Below are positions 55,755 to 64,000 of a DNA stretch of 64,000 nt, in pieces; the stretch's first letter is position 1, and each line of letters begins with the position of its first letter. Position numbers and translations under genes: made by a program. The stretch is from Nitrospira sp. (GTDB lineage: Bacteria > Nitrospirota > Nitrospiria > Nitrospirales > Nitrospiraceae). A model generated the notes under the pieces. That model was given only the letters and a program-made list of their open reading frames with translations. It did not search any database and was not told the origin of the DNA. The DNA lies in the NCBI GenBank assembly GCA_018242765.1, contig JAFEBH010000001.1:1-64000 (forward strand). The letters run 5' to 3'.

Positions 55755-56939
55755 ATGCATATCACAAGGCGAAAAACTCGGCAGATTCAAGTCGGCACGG
55801 TGAAGATCGGCGGTGATGCGCCGGTGTCCGTGCAATCGATGTGCTCGACCGACACGCGCGATGCCACTGCAACTATCGAGGAGATCCGCCGATTGGAAGA
55901 AGTCGGCTGCGAACTCATCCGTGTTGCCGTGCCGGACGAAGAAGCGGCGGCCGCTCTTCCAAAGATCAAGGCGGCCATGACGGTGCCGTTGATCGCCGAT
56001 ATCCATTTTGATCATCGGCTTGCCCTGAAAGCCACGCAAGTTGTCGATTGTGTCCGGATCAACCCTGGTAATATTGGCGCCTGGTGGAAAGTCGAAGAAG
56101 TTATTAAGGCCGTGAATGACCACGGCATTCCCATCCGTGTTGGAGTGAACGGCGGATCGCTCGAGCGGCACTTGTTGGAGAAATACGGCTGGCCTTCCCC
56201 CGAAGCCTTGGCTGAGTCGGCGTTGAACGCGGTGCGTTCGCTCGAGGATGTCGGCTTCACCAATATGAAGGTGTCACTCAAGGCATCCGATGTGCACCAT
56301 GCGATCGATGCCTACTATCTCTTTGCGATGCAGTCGAACTATCCGTTGCACATCGGCATCACCGAAGCTGGGACGGCGATGACCGGCGCTGTAAAATCGG
56401 CCATGGGTCTGGGATATCTTCTCTCGCAGGGCATCGGAGATACATTGCGGGTGTCGCTTGCTGCCGATCCGGTAGAAGAAGTGAAGGTCGGCTACGAGAT
56501 TCTCAAGTCGCTTGAGTTGCGGCATCGTGGTATCAATGTCATTGCGTGCCCCACCTGTGGGCGGGTCGAGATCGATGTCGTCCGTATGGCGAATGAACTG
56601 GAGAAGAAACTCGGCCATATTAAGACGCCGCTGAACGTCTCTGTGCTCGGATGTGTCGTGAATGGCATCGGAGAAGGGAAAGAAGCCGATATTGGGATTG
56701 CCGGTGGCGAGGGAAAAGGTATTTTGTTCAAGAAAGGAAAACTCGTCAGGAAGGTCCCGATGGAAGAATTGATGGATACGCTGATTGTGGAAGTGGAGCA
56801 GCTTGCAAAAGAGAAAGAAGCGGAAAGAAACGGTGAGCTGGTTGCTTCCGGTGCTGGTGACGGATGGGAACCTCTGATTCCTCAGGGTGATCAGCCCTCG
56901 ACGCTCGGTAAAGAAATTCCAGTCTTGCCTCACAGGTAG
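55755..56939 (+). CDS. ispG: 4-hydroxy-3-methylbut-2-enyl diphosphate synthase
   Basis: The penultimate MEP-pathway step, a 4Fe-4S enzyme of 394 residues. Short bacterial form: it has the TIM-barrel start TRQIQVGTVKIGGDAPVSVQ, VQSMCSTDTRD and ADIHFDHRLAL, substrate/linker EAGTAMTGAVKSAMG, and the iron-sulfur domain with ACPTCGRVEIDV and LGCVVNGIGEG carrying three cluster cysteines. A C-terminal tail of about 40 residues (after EQLAKEKEAE) is not conserved in the family. Probably cotranscribed with dxs, 57 bases apart, giving precursors for hopanoids. Confidence 0.95.
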   Translation: MHITRRKTRQIQVGTVKIGGDAPVSVQSMCSTDTRDATATIEEIRRLEEVGCELIRVAVPDEEAAAALPKIKAAMTVPLIADIHFDHRLALKATQVVDCVRINPGNIGAWWKVEEVIKAVNDHGIPIRVGVNGGSLERHLLEKYGWPSPEALAESALNAVRSLEDVGFTNMKVSLKASDVHHAIDAYYLFAMQSNYPLHIGITEAGTAMTGAVKSAMGLGYLLSQGIGDTLRVSLAADPVEEVKVGYEILKSLELRHRGINVIACPTCGRVEIDVVRMANELEKKLGHIKTPLNVSVLGCVVNGIGEGKEADIGIAGGEGKGILFKKGKLVRKVPMEELMDTLIVEVEQLAKEKEAERNGELVASGAGDGWEPLIPQGDQPSTLGKEIPVLPHR

Positions 56940-57019
56940 TTTAGCTCCCACGCGACAGTGTTTCCGTACTCGACTTGATCGTAGGCCTAGCTCGTCAAAG
57001 AAACAATTGACGTGCTCTC

Positions 57020-58393
57020 GTGGCTCATGTCACTGTGCGTGGCACAATGCGATTGCAATCGATCATCCGATGGATTCGTGACTTGGCCGTCTCTCCTCTC
57101 TTTGTCCGATTGGCAAAGCTCGGCCTTACCATTGCTGCGGTCGTCCACGGCTACATCATTTCCTTTGGACGCTCGTATCACTTCCGGGACATTGATATCC
57201 ATCGGGAGATCGGCCGGCGTTTTCTCACCGGCGATTACCTCTACGCCAATGACTACTGCTATATGTATTTGCCCACCACCGGGATCTATTTTGCTCCGCT
57301 GCTCATACTGGACAGAAATCCAAGTCTGGCCCTGCGGTATGCGGTGGCTATCGGATGTTTAGTCATGACGGTGATATTCTTTCACCGGATGGTGTGTTCT
57401 TCATCCGTAACGGAACCGTGGAGTCGATTGCTGATGGGAGTCGGCGCAGGAGCATTAACGCTCCAGTTCATCTTGAACGATCTCGATGACGGCGGTCCAC
57501 ATCTCATGCTGCTAGGGATTATCGCCGGTGGAATCTACGCAATATGGCTCGGGAGAGAATGGCTGGGAGCTGCCTTGATGGGATTCAGCATCGTCCTGAA
57601 GATTACGCCTGCGCTCTTCGTGCTCTTCTTGCTCTGGAAGCGGCAGTGGCGGCTTGCCTGGTACACGGTCCTCGCGACTGTTCTTTGGATTCTACTGCCC
57701 ATTCTCTACATGGGACCGACGAGTTGGTGGGACCATCACATGGAATGGACGAGGAATGCGGTGTTATCGGTACTCGATCGACAGGTGGAGGGGCGACAGG
57801 AAAATGAGCTGCAGAAGGCCAACCTTTCGCTCCGCCATACTATGCTGCGGTACCTTGTGACGTATCCCCCAACTCATCGATTGCGGCAAGTAGATGAGAG
57901 TTACAAGCCGGTGTTGGATCTTCCTGCACCGCTGGCGAACGCTATTGTTGGAGTGGCTGTAATCTGTATCGTCGGACTATTCGCCTGGTCTAGTCGGCGA
58001 ACATTTCAAGGGCCTGGAGATTCGGAATGGGGGCGAGAGTGCGCGGGAGTCCTCCTGTTGGCACTGTTTCTTTCACCCATCACGTGGGATCAGCATCTCG
58101 TTTGGATGATACCGGCGGCCTGTATCGTCGTAGCTGCCGCAACAAAGATGAGCGGAGCGTTGAGCCGCACAGGGTACACGATGTTGGCGGTGTATGTGGT
58201 CCTGACGATGGTACTGAATTATGAAGTCGTGGGGAGAGTCAGATGGGAAGCCTTGAAAAGTTATCATCACCTCGGTATTGCCATGCTCATCTTGTATGGT
58301 TTGCTTCTCAGTACGAAGGAGAGAGAGGCGTCCTCTCCCCTCCAGTCAGAGCCTATGCTTCCTGCCTCTCCTCGAATTGCAAATGAGATCTAA
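57020..58393 (+). CDS. GT87-like integral membrane glycosyltransferase (DUF2029)
   Basis: A 457-residue protein with about ten hydrophobic segments. Early motif YHFRDIDIHREIGRRFLTGDYLY has an acidic pair after the first helix, as in GT-C enzymes, and YLPTTGIYFAPLLIL follows. DUF2029/GT87 members use polyprenyl-phosphate sugars (mannose) on the outer face of the inner membrane. Placed between MEP/hopanoid genes and the HpnH region, so a role in modifying envelope lipids is possible but unproven. The start is unclear: GTG 57020 or ATG 57047. No ribosome site settles it. Confidence 0.72.
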   Translation: MAHVTVRGTMRLQSIIRWIRDLAVSPLFVRLAKLGLTIAAVVHGYIISFGRSYHFRDIDIHREIGRRFLTGDYLYANDYCYMYLPTTGIYFAPLLILDRNPSLALRYAVAIGCLVMTVIFFHRMVCSSSVTEPWSRLLMGVGAGALTLQFILNDLDDGGPHLMLLGIIAGGIYAIWLGREWLGAALMGFSIVLKITPALFVLFLLWKRQWRLAWYTVLATVLWILLPILYMGPTSWWDHHMEWTRNAVLSVLDRQVEGRQENELQKANLSLRHTMLRYLVTYPPTHRLRQVDESYKPVLDLPAPLANAIVGVAVICIVGLFAWSSRRTFQGPGDSEWGRECAGVLLLALFLSPITWDQHLVWMIPAACIVVAAATKMSGALSRTGYTMLAVYVVLTMVLNYEVVGRVRWEALKSYHHLGIAMLILYGLLLSTKEREASSPLQSEPMLPASPRIANEI

Positions 58394-58414
58394 TGGGCTT
58401 GTGTCGTTCTTGTC

Positions 58415-58444
58415 TTGAGTTCTAGAAAACGAAGCGATTATAAT
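58415..58444 (+). promoter_or_regulatory. sigma70 promoter of tRNA-Cys
   Basis: TTGAGT (58415-58420) and a consensus TATAAT (58439-58444), 18-base spacer, 12 bases before the tRNA start. This short leader is as expected for a tRNA gene. Confidence 0.6.
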
Positions 58445-58455
58445 ACCGGTTCTGG

Positions 58456-58530
58456 GGCGCCGTACCCAAGTGGTAAGGGAGCAGTCTGCAAAACTGCGAT
58501 GCAGCGGTTCGAACCCGCTCGGCGCCTCCA
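58456..58530 (+). tRNA. tRNA-Cys (GCA)
   Basis: A 75-base cloverleaf. The acceptor GGCGCCG pairs with CGGCGCC before the discriminator T and an encoded CCA. The anticodon stem GCAGT/ACTGC encloses loop CTGCAAA with anticodon GCA. The T arm is GCGGTTCGAACCCGC. Position 8-9 is TA. All four arms can be read by eye. Confidence 0.95.
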
Positions 58531-58749
58531 AACCGCACGCTCGCTTCCCAGCTCATCGAACGTAGGTGCTCTTCATAAGAGCCAGGGAACAAACTCTTCA
58601 AGAGTGCTTTTGGTTACCCCGTGTTCTGTCCTCCTTGTTCTGTTGGCTATGCTTCCCTATTGGGTGTCGCATCCTGCCTAGTCAAAGAGAAATAAAAACC
58701 TGAGAGGTCTTTCAGCGTTGACAGTGAATCAGGTTGATTGTTTGTGTCG

Positions 58750-58848
58750 ATGAGATGGATCCTCGTCATACTCATTGCCTTCCATGTGGCGCCTGTCCGA
58801 GCCGAAGGCGAAATCTTGTTGCAGCCGTTGCACTCACCCTGGACATAG
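58750..58848 (+). CDS. possible small secreted peptide
   Basis: A 32-codon frame: a signal-like start MRWILVILIAFHVAPVRAEGE and a short tail EILLQPLHSPWT. There is no clear ribosome site. It may be the intact start of a decayed small exported protein, since another frame continues with similar composition (KWVLASG) further on. Low confidence. Confidence 0.2.
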   Translation: MRWILVILIAFHVAPVRAEGEILLQPLHSPWT

Positions 58849-58986
58849 GTTTCATGTATGGTGCTTGGGAAGGCTCTGACGAAAGAGGAAGCCTCGACGG
58901 GCAAATGGGTGCTGGCTTCAGGCTGATGGAGATGAGGGGAGAGTAATTATGAGGCGAGTTCCCTCCTGGTCTGGTTGACAAGGAAA

Positions 58987-59015
58987 TTGACGACTTATGG
59001 GTGAGATGTTACAAT
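58987..59015 (+). promoter_or_regulatory. sigma70 promoter of hpnH
   Basis: TTGACG (58987-58992) and TACAAT (59010-59015), ideal 17-base spacer. Transcription from about 59022 gives a leader of about 92 bases containing a perfect 7-bp hairpin, CAGCTAC/GTAGCTG (59042-59048 with 59054-59060). Confidence 0.6.
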
Positions 59016-59113
59016 CCCGAACATTCTTGTGCTTCCAAGTACAGCTACATGACGTAGCTGTTCAGATATACAGGGCTTTCAAAAGTACAATCAGCTAGGT
59101 GAAGGAGAGCGGA

Positions 59114-60130
59114 ATGGCTGTTCCGATTTCCCAGATGTATACCGTGGCGAGTTATGTCCTTTCGAATAAGCTGAAGGGGATCAAGCGATATCCCTTGGTG
59201 TTGATGCTGGAACCGCTGTTTCGCTGCAATCTGGCTTGTGCCGGCTGCGGGAAAATTCAGTATCCTGATCATGTTCTTGATAAGCGGTTGACTCCTGAGC
59301 AGTGCTGGGCCGCGGCTGAGGAATGTGGTGCGCCGATCGTCGCGATCCCAGGAGGGGAGCCGATGATCCATCCCGAAATCGGACGGATCGTTGAGGGCTT
59401 GGTGGCACAGAAGCGCTATCTCTATGTCTGCACGAATGCGATCTTGATGGAACGCAAACTCAAAGAGTTCACACCGTCGAAGTATCTGACGTTCAGTGTA
59501 CATATGGATGGATTGAAGAAGGAGCACGATCTCGCAGTCTGCCGAGACGGGGTCTACGATGTGGCGGTCAAGGCGATCAAGGAAGCGCTGAGGCTGGGCC
59601 ATCGCGTGACGACGAACACCACGCTGTTCGACGATGCCAACCCGGATCGGGTGCGCCAGTTCTTTGATGAGATGATGTCGCTCGGCGTGGAAGGCATGAT
59701 GATTTCGCCGGGCTATAGTTATCACAAAGCGCCGGATCAACAACATTTCCTGAAGAAGGCCAAGACAAAGGAGCTGTTCTCAAAGATTCTCGGTCAGCCG
59801 AAGGGGTCGTGGAAGTTCAATCAGTCGCCGCTCTTCCTGGATTTTCTGATGGGGAAGAAAGAGTATCAGTGCACGCCCTGGGGGAATCCCACGTACAATG
59901 TGTTCGGCTGGCAGAAGCCCTGTTACCTCTTGCAGGAAGGGTATGCGAAGAGTTTCCGCGAGTTGATGGAGACGACGGCCTGGCAGGACTACGGCACAAG
60001 CGCCAACGAGAAATGCGCCGAATGCATGGTCCATTGTGGATATGAGGCTTCGGCGGTAAGTGATACGTTCGGCACCGTGTCAGGCTTTGCGCGTACGGCG
60101 AAGTTGACATTAATGCCCACCTCGCGATAA
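59114..60130 (+). CDS. hpnH: adenosyl-hopene transferase HpnH (radical SAM)
   Basis: Joins adenosine (from the 5'-deoxyadenosyl radical) to hopene, giving adenosylhopane, the first step of bacteriohopanepolyol side chains. A 338-residue radical SAM protein with C38-NLA-C42-AG-C45 in FRCNLACAGCGKIQYP, IPGGEPMIHPEIG, and a C-terminal cysteine set (QKPCYLLQEGYAKSF, NEKCAECMVHCGYEASAV) of SPASM type. The N-terminus MAVPISQMYTVASYVLSNKLKG (split) is the HpnH hallmark. AAGGAGAG 6 bases before ATG 59114. HpnG from this window acts next. Confidence 0.95.
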   Translation: MAVPISQMYTVASYVLSNKLKGIKRYPLVLMLEPLFRCNLACAGCGKIQYPDHVLDKRLTPEQCWAAAEECGAPIVAIPGGEPMIHPEIGRIVEGLVAQKRYLYVCTNAILMERKLKEFTPSKYLTFSVHMDGLKKEHDLAVCRDGVYDVAVKAIKEALRLGHRVTTNTTLFDDANPDRVRQFFDEMMSLGVEGMMISPGYSYHKAPDQQHFLKKAKTKELFSKILGQPKGSWKFNQSPLFLDFLMGKKEYQCTPWGNPTYNVFGWQKPCYLLQEGYAKSFRELMETTAWQDYGTSANEKCAECMVHCGYEASAVSDTFGTVSGFARTAKLTLMPTSR

Positions 60131-60195
60131 TTGCGTCACACGTCATTCGTCGAACCATGGCACGAGTCTTTACGCACGCTTGACGGGGCCTTGTT

Positions 60196-60588
60196 ATGAC
60201 TGATACCAAGAGCCATTCATCCAGTCCATCCGGTTCCTTGGAAGGCCGTATGTTTACGCCGGCCACGGAACAAGAAAAGGCGGAGGCCATTGAGATGGCC
60301 TTCGATTACCGTGGCGATGTAACACTTGAGCTGGCATCGGGTGAGCGCATCGTCGGGTTTCTCTTTAACCGCCACGCCAGCGGAGAGTATCCCTCCGTCG
60401 ATTTTTTTCCCGAGGACAATCCCTCCCCTCGCACTATCCCCTACGCATCGATCATCTCGATCGCCTTTACCGGCGAAGATACGGCAAACGGTAAGTCGTG
60501 GGAGGCCTGGGCGTCGAAAAAAGAATCCGAGCGCCGCGCAGAAGCGGCTCGCGTCGAAGAGGATGCACGCACACGGGGCTACCTCTAG
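60196..60588 (+). CDS. conserved-looking hypothetical protein after hpnH
   Basis: A 130-residue cytosolic-type protein. The centre (MAFDYRGDVTLELASGERI, VGFLFNRHASGEYP, IPYASIISIAFTGEDTANG) looks like a small beta-barrel. The tail (ASKKESERRAEAARVEEDA) is helical and charged. No family recognised with confidence. It lies 65 bases behind hpnH on the same strand, likely the same transcript. Confidence 0.65.
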   Translation: MTDTKSHSSSPSGSLEGRMFTPATEQEKAEAIEMAFDYRGDVTLELASGERIVGFLFNRHASGEYPSVDFFPEDNPSPRTIPYASIISIAFTGEDTANGKSWEAWASKKESERRAEAARVEEDARTRGYL

Positions 60589-61048
60589 CGAACCCTGAAA
60601 AGCGAAGCCGCGCGTGACCGACGGAACGCCTGATCGATGCGGCTCAGCTTTCCTGGTTATCCGGACAAAATGGATTTCGTCATCGCATTTTCTTCGCATC
60701 ATCCCCGTCCGTGGGGCGTACTGAATAAAGTAGAACCTACCTGAGTCGAAGGGGATGGCAGAGCAGCTAGGGATCGCTCTCTTGCCCCGTGAAGCGTCGA
60801 AGCCTCACCCGTTGGGTGCCGACGGAGAGGTGAACAAGACCGATCGGTTTTCATATCCTCGCTCACGTCATCTTCTATACATGTATTCTAGATCCTAACA
60901 ACCGACGGCCCTGGCCGTCCTTGTCCCTCTCAGAAGGCCTGTCTTTTCATTGACAAAGACCAGTTGCTGTGCTAGATACCCGTGCCCCGATGCAGCGCGC
61001 TCGGGCTCCAACGGCGTGTATTTTTTTGTGGGAACGACGAGTCCGTAC
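60589..61048. other. 460-base intergenic region with a structured segment
   Basis: No gene visible. The part 60751-60833 can fold: GGCAGAGC (60757-60764) with GCTC/TGCC (60776-60779 and 60783-60786); CACCC/GGGTG (60806-60810 with 60814-60818) inside GTCG/CGAC (60796-60799 with 60820-60823). TCACC at 60805-60809 can alternatively pair with GGTGA at 60829-60833, so two exclusive folds exist. A TATACATGTAT palindrome is at 60876-60886. No riboswitch class was recognised. Confidence 0.35.
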
Positions 61049-61582
61049 GTGAGTGTGAAGTTTGGCAAGAGAGCGCCGGGACGGGTACTCGTAGTCGCGG
61101 GTTGTATCGCGGTGAGCGCAGGTTTTCCTTCCATTACCTCAGCGACGCACGAGGCAGACCACCGCTTCCAGGTCGAAGGGTATGTCTGTGGGGAGGGTGG
61201 CGCGGGTCTCTCGAATACTGATGTGCTCGTCAAGGATACTAGGATTTCCTATGGTCAGGTCGTCAAGACCGATGGAGATGGCTACTATAAGGCCATGTTC
61301 CATCTTCACAATGACAATCTTGGGGATCCGCTGCTGATTGAGGCAAGGGGAGAGCAGAAGAATCTGAAAGTGGAATTTGACCCGAAGGATCTTGAGAGTG
61401 ATCGGAAGATCCGAGTTGATTTTGGGAGTGGATGTGGCGGGGGCAATTCTCCATCGTGGATATGGTGGGGAGGTGGGGCGGTTATTGTGGTGGCTGGTGG
61501 TGCCATTGGGATGCGACTCCTGAGCTCCGGTGGCGGGAAGGTGAGGGGGAAGCCTCAAGGTAAGAAGAGAGGGCATCGCTGA
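61049..61582 (+). CDS. secreted regulatory-like (CNA-B type) domain protein
   Basis: A 177-residue protein. A signal peptide (VLVVAGCIAVSAGFPSITSA) is followed by a beta-sandwich domain of the carboxypeptidase regulatory-like type: VEGYVCGEGGAGLSNTDVLV, then QVVKTDGDGYYKAMFHLHN with the typical T-D-x-x-G-x-Y. A Gly-rich spacer, one helix (IWWGGGAVIVVAGGAIGMRLL) and a basic tail follow. The C-terminal layout recalls sortase-like sorting tails, though no recognition motif is seen. Membrane-anchored scaffold or binding protein is the best guess. GTG 61049 chosen; upstream frame lacks a signal-like N-terminus. Confidence 0.65.
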   Translation: MSVKFGKRAPGRVLVVAGCIAVSAGFPSITSATHEADHRFQVEGYVCGEGGAGLSNTDVLVKDTRISYGQVVKTDGDGYYKAMFHLHNDNLGDPLLIEARGEQKNLKVEFDPKDLESDRKIRVDFGSGCGGGNSPSWIWWGGGAVIVVAGGAIGMRLLSSGGGKVRGKPQGKKRGHR

Positions 61583-61645
61583 CGACGGTCTTGGGTTGGT
61601 TGGGGTTGTAATTATCGATATAGATGGAGATAGACGGTCGTCTCT

Positions 61646-62128
61646 ATGCGGTTCCGAGTTTGTCATGTCCCGATTGTGCTGATTCTTGGATTGCTCGTTG
61701 GGTGTGGTGGGGGTGAGCAGGGTGAAGGCCCAATCGTGCCTCCACCTCCGTCCCCTGCTGAATATGCAGAAAAGCATATGCCGTCAGGATGGTGGGGAGA
61801 TGCACAAAAGTTGGAAGAAGGGCGTAAGCTTTTTGTAGGTGAGGCGAATCCGGATGTCAATTGCGCCAGCTGTCACGGGAAAGATGGGAAGCCGGTCAAG
61901 GCAGGGGCCACGGACTTTCGAAATCCAGAACGCATGAAACTCTATTCTGACTCTGTATGGTTTTGGCGGATCTCGGAGGGGGTGCCCAATACCAAGATGA
62001 AGGGATGGAAAAGTAAGCTCTCGGAAGATGACCGATGGAAGCTTGTCTTGTTTGAGCGAAGTTTTGGTCTGCCTGGAAAAGTTTGGAGTGTGGAAAAGAG
62101 TCAGTGGGTTGACGCAGGCGCCAAGTGA
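61646..62128 (+). CDS. lipoprotein cytochrome c, single haem
   Basis: A 160-residue cytochrome. The signal IVLILGLLVGC with lipobox (L-V-G-C) places it on a membrane. A Pro-rich linker precedes a class I domain with CASCHGKDGKPVKAG. Candidate axial Met is in NTKMKGWKSKL. This is a typical electron-feeding cytochrome for a terminal oxidase. The next gene encodes a cytochrome bd-like subunit, 383 bases on. ATG 61646. Confidence 0.88.
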   Translation: MRFRVCHVPIVLILGLLVGCGGGEQGEGPIVPPPPSPAEYAEKHMPSGWWGDAQKLEEGRKLFVGEANPDVNCASCHGKDGKPVKAGATDFRNPERMKLYSDSVWFWRISEGVPNTKMKGWKSKLSEDDRWKLVLFERSFGLPGKVWSVEKSQWVDAGAK

Positions 62129-62511
62129 CGATTGGGATTTAGGGGTTGAGCTATTGTGGTGAGTGCGGTTATTTGCCAACGTGATGAGAGTGGTGAATCT
62201 TTTCATGTGGAATATCAGGCGAACGGGAGGTCTCAGGGATTTTTTGTAAGGTACTCAGGGATTCACTTATTCGGTCATGGTCAATGAATCTGAGATACTC
62301 TCGTCGGTTTTTGATGGTTTCTGGGGCTGTTCTGTGGATCGACTTTCGCGCGCGCTAAACAGTCTCGTCCCTCCTGATGTAGGTGTCTGTTTCGTGTGGA
62401 GCTCTGGCCTTGATTAGGGGTGCGACGACATGCTGATGGCAAAAGCGGTCATAAGTCAGAGGCTCCTTTGTGTTGGATTCTTCTTACAAGGATAGGGGGC
62501 ATCGAGGTACC
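62129..62511. other. 383-base interval before the bd-like gene
   Basis: No gene seen. The GTG start of the next gene is preceded by GGGGGCATCGAGG. No terminator or clear promoter resolved. Confidence 0.35.
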
Positions 62512-64000
62512 GTGAAAACACATTCGAGCAGTCTCCTGGCTCTCACTCTTCTGGCTCTGCTGTGCGTGATGGGTGTTGCTGACGTGTTCGCGCAGGAGGC
62601 AGGGACGTCTTCTGTGGATTTCCCGTATACTGGAAATCGAACGGCTGTTTGGATCGTCGCCCAGCTGCACATTCTATTTGCTGCCTTCATTCTTGGGGCC
62701 CCAATCTTCGTCGTAATTTCGGAATGGCTGGGTTATCGTAAGCAAGATCCTCGATACGATCGTCTCGCAAAAGAAGTCACGAAAGTGACGGTGATTCTTT
62801 TCAGCATGACGGCGGTGACCGGCGGTTTGTTTATCTTTGTTCTTCTTGCTGCCTATCCGCAGTTCACGACCTCATTTATCAATCAATTCTATGTCGTGTT
62901 TGCGATCCTGTATCCGGCGTTGTTTATCGCTGAGACCATCCTTATGTATGCGTATCTCTATACATGGGATATTTGGAAGGGCGAAAAGAAGGCGCGTCAT
63001 ATTGCGCTGGGTGTTCTGCTGAATGTGGTGTGCCTGCTGATCTTGTTTGTGATCAATGGGCCTACATCGTTTATGAATACACCGCCTAAGGCTGAGGGTG
63101 TTTCGCCGCAAGACTTCATTATCACGGCGAGTTTGTGGGACAAGATTGCCAATCAAAGCTGGTTTCCGCTGAGCCTTCATCGAATCGATGGGAATGTGGC
63201 CTTTGGCGGCTTCATTGTCGGTATGATTGCTGCCTACATGTATATGGCGGCCAAGACGAAGGAAGAGCGGGCGTATTATGACTGGATGGGATTCGTCGCG
63301 ATCTGGATTGCGGTGGGCGGGTCGCTATTGCAGCCGTTCACAGGGTTATTGTTGGCCTATGAGATGTGTGATTATGATTTTTCGTTCTGTCCGTACATGA
63401 TGGCTGATCAGCTGTCGATGTTTTTTGAGATGCAAGGGATCATGATCGGCCTGCTCTTTCTGGGGATCAACTATTATAGTTGGCTGAGTGTCAAGCGTAT
63501 TGAGGGAGCCGATAATGTTCGGATTACAGTCCTGGCGCCGATTGTCCTGATCGGCTTACTCCCGGTGACCATGTGGGTCATGAATAGCTGGTGGATTCCG
63601 GATCCCATGTCGCTGGCGATTCTCTTGCCGCTGGCGCTGTCTCCCTTCCTCCTGGGTCGGGTTATTCCGATGACGGTCTCTGCGCGGACCGTTATCAAGA
63701 TTGGTTTTATCATTATGCTTATTAGCGATGCCGTTTGGCTCACGCCTGCTGGATTTGTCGCCACCGGTACCGATATGCCTGATGAGTTAAAGTTGCCTGA
63801 AGGGTGGGACTATTTGTCGTCGATGCCGGCGAAGCTGTCCGCCATCTTGACGTTAGTGTTTGTCACGGTCGTCAACTTTGTCCTGTACAACCGTGCGATT
63901 AAGCAGGGGACAATTCTTTGGGGGAAGATCGATTTCGCCGCTCAATTCGTCTTGATCTTCCTGGCGTTCACGTCAACCTGGATTATGGGATTAATGGGGG
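62512..64000 (+). CDS. cytochrome bd-like oxidase membrane subunit (3' truncated)
   Basis: Open frame from GTG 62512 to the window end, 496 codons and continuing. After a signal-like segment (LLALTLLALLCVMGVADVFA) come many membrane helices. Landmarks are VAQLHILFAAFILGAP and SLHRIDGNVAFGGFIVGMI with candidate haem-ligand His, and LQPFTGLLLAYEMC. This pattern matches the bd-like oxidase described from Nitrospira rather than canonical CydA. I do not see the GRQPW quinol motif in the visible part. The upstream cytochrome c suggests it may take electrons from cytochrome c. Assignment by overall pattern, not by a signature. Confidence 0.7.
   Translation, partial: MKTHSSSLLALTLLALLCVMGVADVFAQEAGTSSVDFPYTGNRTAVWIVAQLHILFAAFILGAPIFVVISEWLGYRKQDPRYDRLAKEVTKVTVILFSMTAVTGGLFIFVLLAAYPQFTTSFINQFYVVFAILYPALFIAETILMYAYLYTWDIWKGEKKARHIALGVLLNVVCLLILFVINGPTSFMNTPPKAEGVSPQDFIITASLWDKIANQSWFPLSLHRIDGNVAFGGFIVGMIAAYMYMAAKTKEERAYYDWMGFVAIWIAVGGSLLQPFTGLLLAYEMCDYDFSFCPYMMADQLSMFFEMQGIMIGLLFLGINYYSWLSVKRIEGADNVRITVLAPIVLIGLLPVTMWVMNSWWIPDPMSLAILLPLALSPFLLGRVIPMTVSARTVIKIGFIIMLISDAVWLTPAGFVATGTDMPDELKLPEGWDYLSSMPAKLSAILTLVFVTVVNFVLYNRAIKQGTILWGKIDFAAQFVLIFLAFTSTWIMGLMG

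Overview
The window looks like a chromosomal segment of a Gram-negative, hopanoid-making, c-type-cytochrome-rich bacterium. I infer the genus Nitrospira or a close relative. The grounds are a cytochrome bd-like oxidase subunit preceded by a lipoprotein cytochrome c, cupredoxin and tetraheme cytochrome genes, a hopanoid locus, high GC, and long intergenic stretches with dispersed palindromes. This is inference from gene content, not a database match.

Layout. 1-5.7 kb: C-terminal end of a large cadherin-like surface protein, then a class A penicillin-binding protein, a bactofilin and a PerM-type permease. 5.8-10.4 kb (minus strand): a signalling operon with a receiver protein, a histidine kinase fused to a Rossmann domain, a transmembrane cache/HAMP/PAS kinase, and a periplasmic Tll0287-like haem protein. 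10.6-11.2 kb: bolA and a monothiol glutaredoxin. 11.4-15 kb: an accessory-looking patch with a lipoprotein cyclase (kynurenine formamidase-like), a nucleotidyltransferase remnant, a trypsin-like protein and an indoleamine 2,3-dioxygenase-like gene. 15.2-17.8 kb: metK and ahcY of the SAM cycle. 18-23.4 kb: thioredoxin-like/ccdA pair, bamD, fabH, and a PiT phosphate transporter with its DUF47 partner. 23.4-26 kb: a PhoR/PhoB-like pair. 26.2-29 kb: two cupredoxin-like proteins and a tetraheme cytochrome.

29.9-34.3 kb holds a DUF5989 - carbamoyltransferase - SxtJ - SGNH hydrolase cassette. 34.4-39.3 kb (minus strand) holds a methyltransferase, an unknown small protein, a B12-binding-type radical SAM enzyme and an unknown protein translationally coupled to it. 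ispH, smc and an RlpA-like lipoprotein follow.

46.3-60.1 kb is the most coherent region. Squalene-hopene cyclase, hpnG, a complete MlaE/F/D/C-type lipid transporter and a BamA-superfamily outer-membrane barrel form one tight series behind a good sigma70 promoter. They are followed by dxs, ispG, a GT87-like glycosyltransferase, tRNA-Cys and hpnH. With ispH at 39.7 kb the window covers parts of isoprenoid precursor supply, hopene formation, side-chain attachment and probably hopanoid traffic to the outer membrane. The end (61-64 kb) has a secreted regulatory-like-domain protein, a cytochrome c and the truncated bd-like oxidase gene. I saw no CRISPR array, complete insertion sequence, rRNA or prophage.
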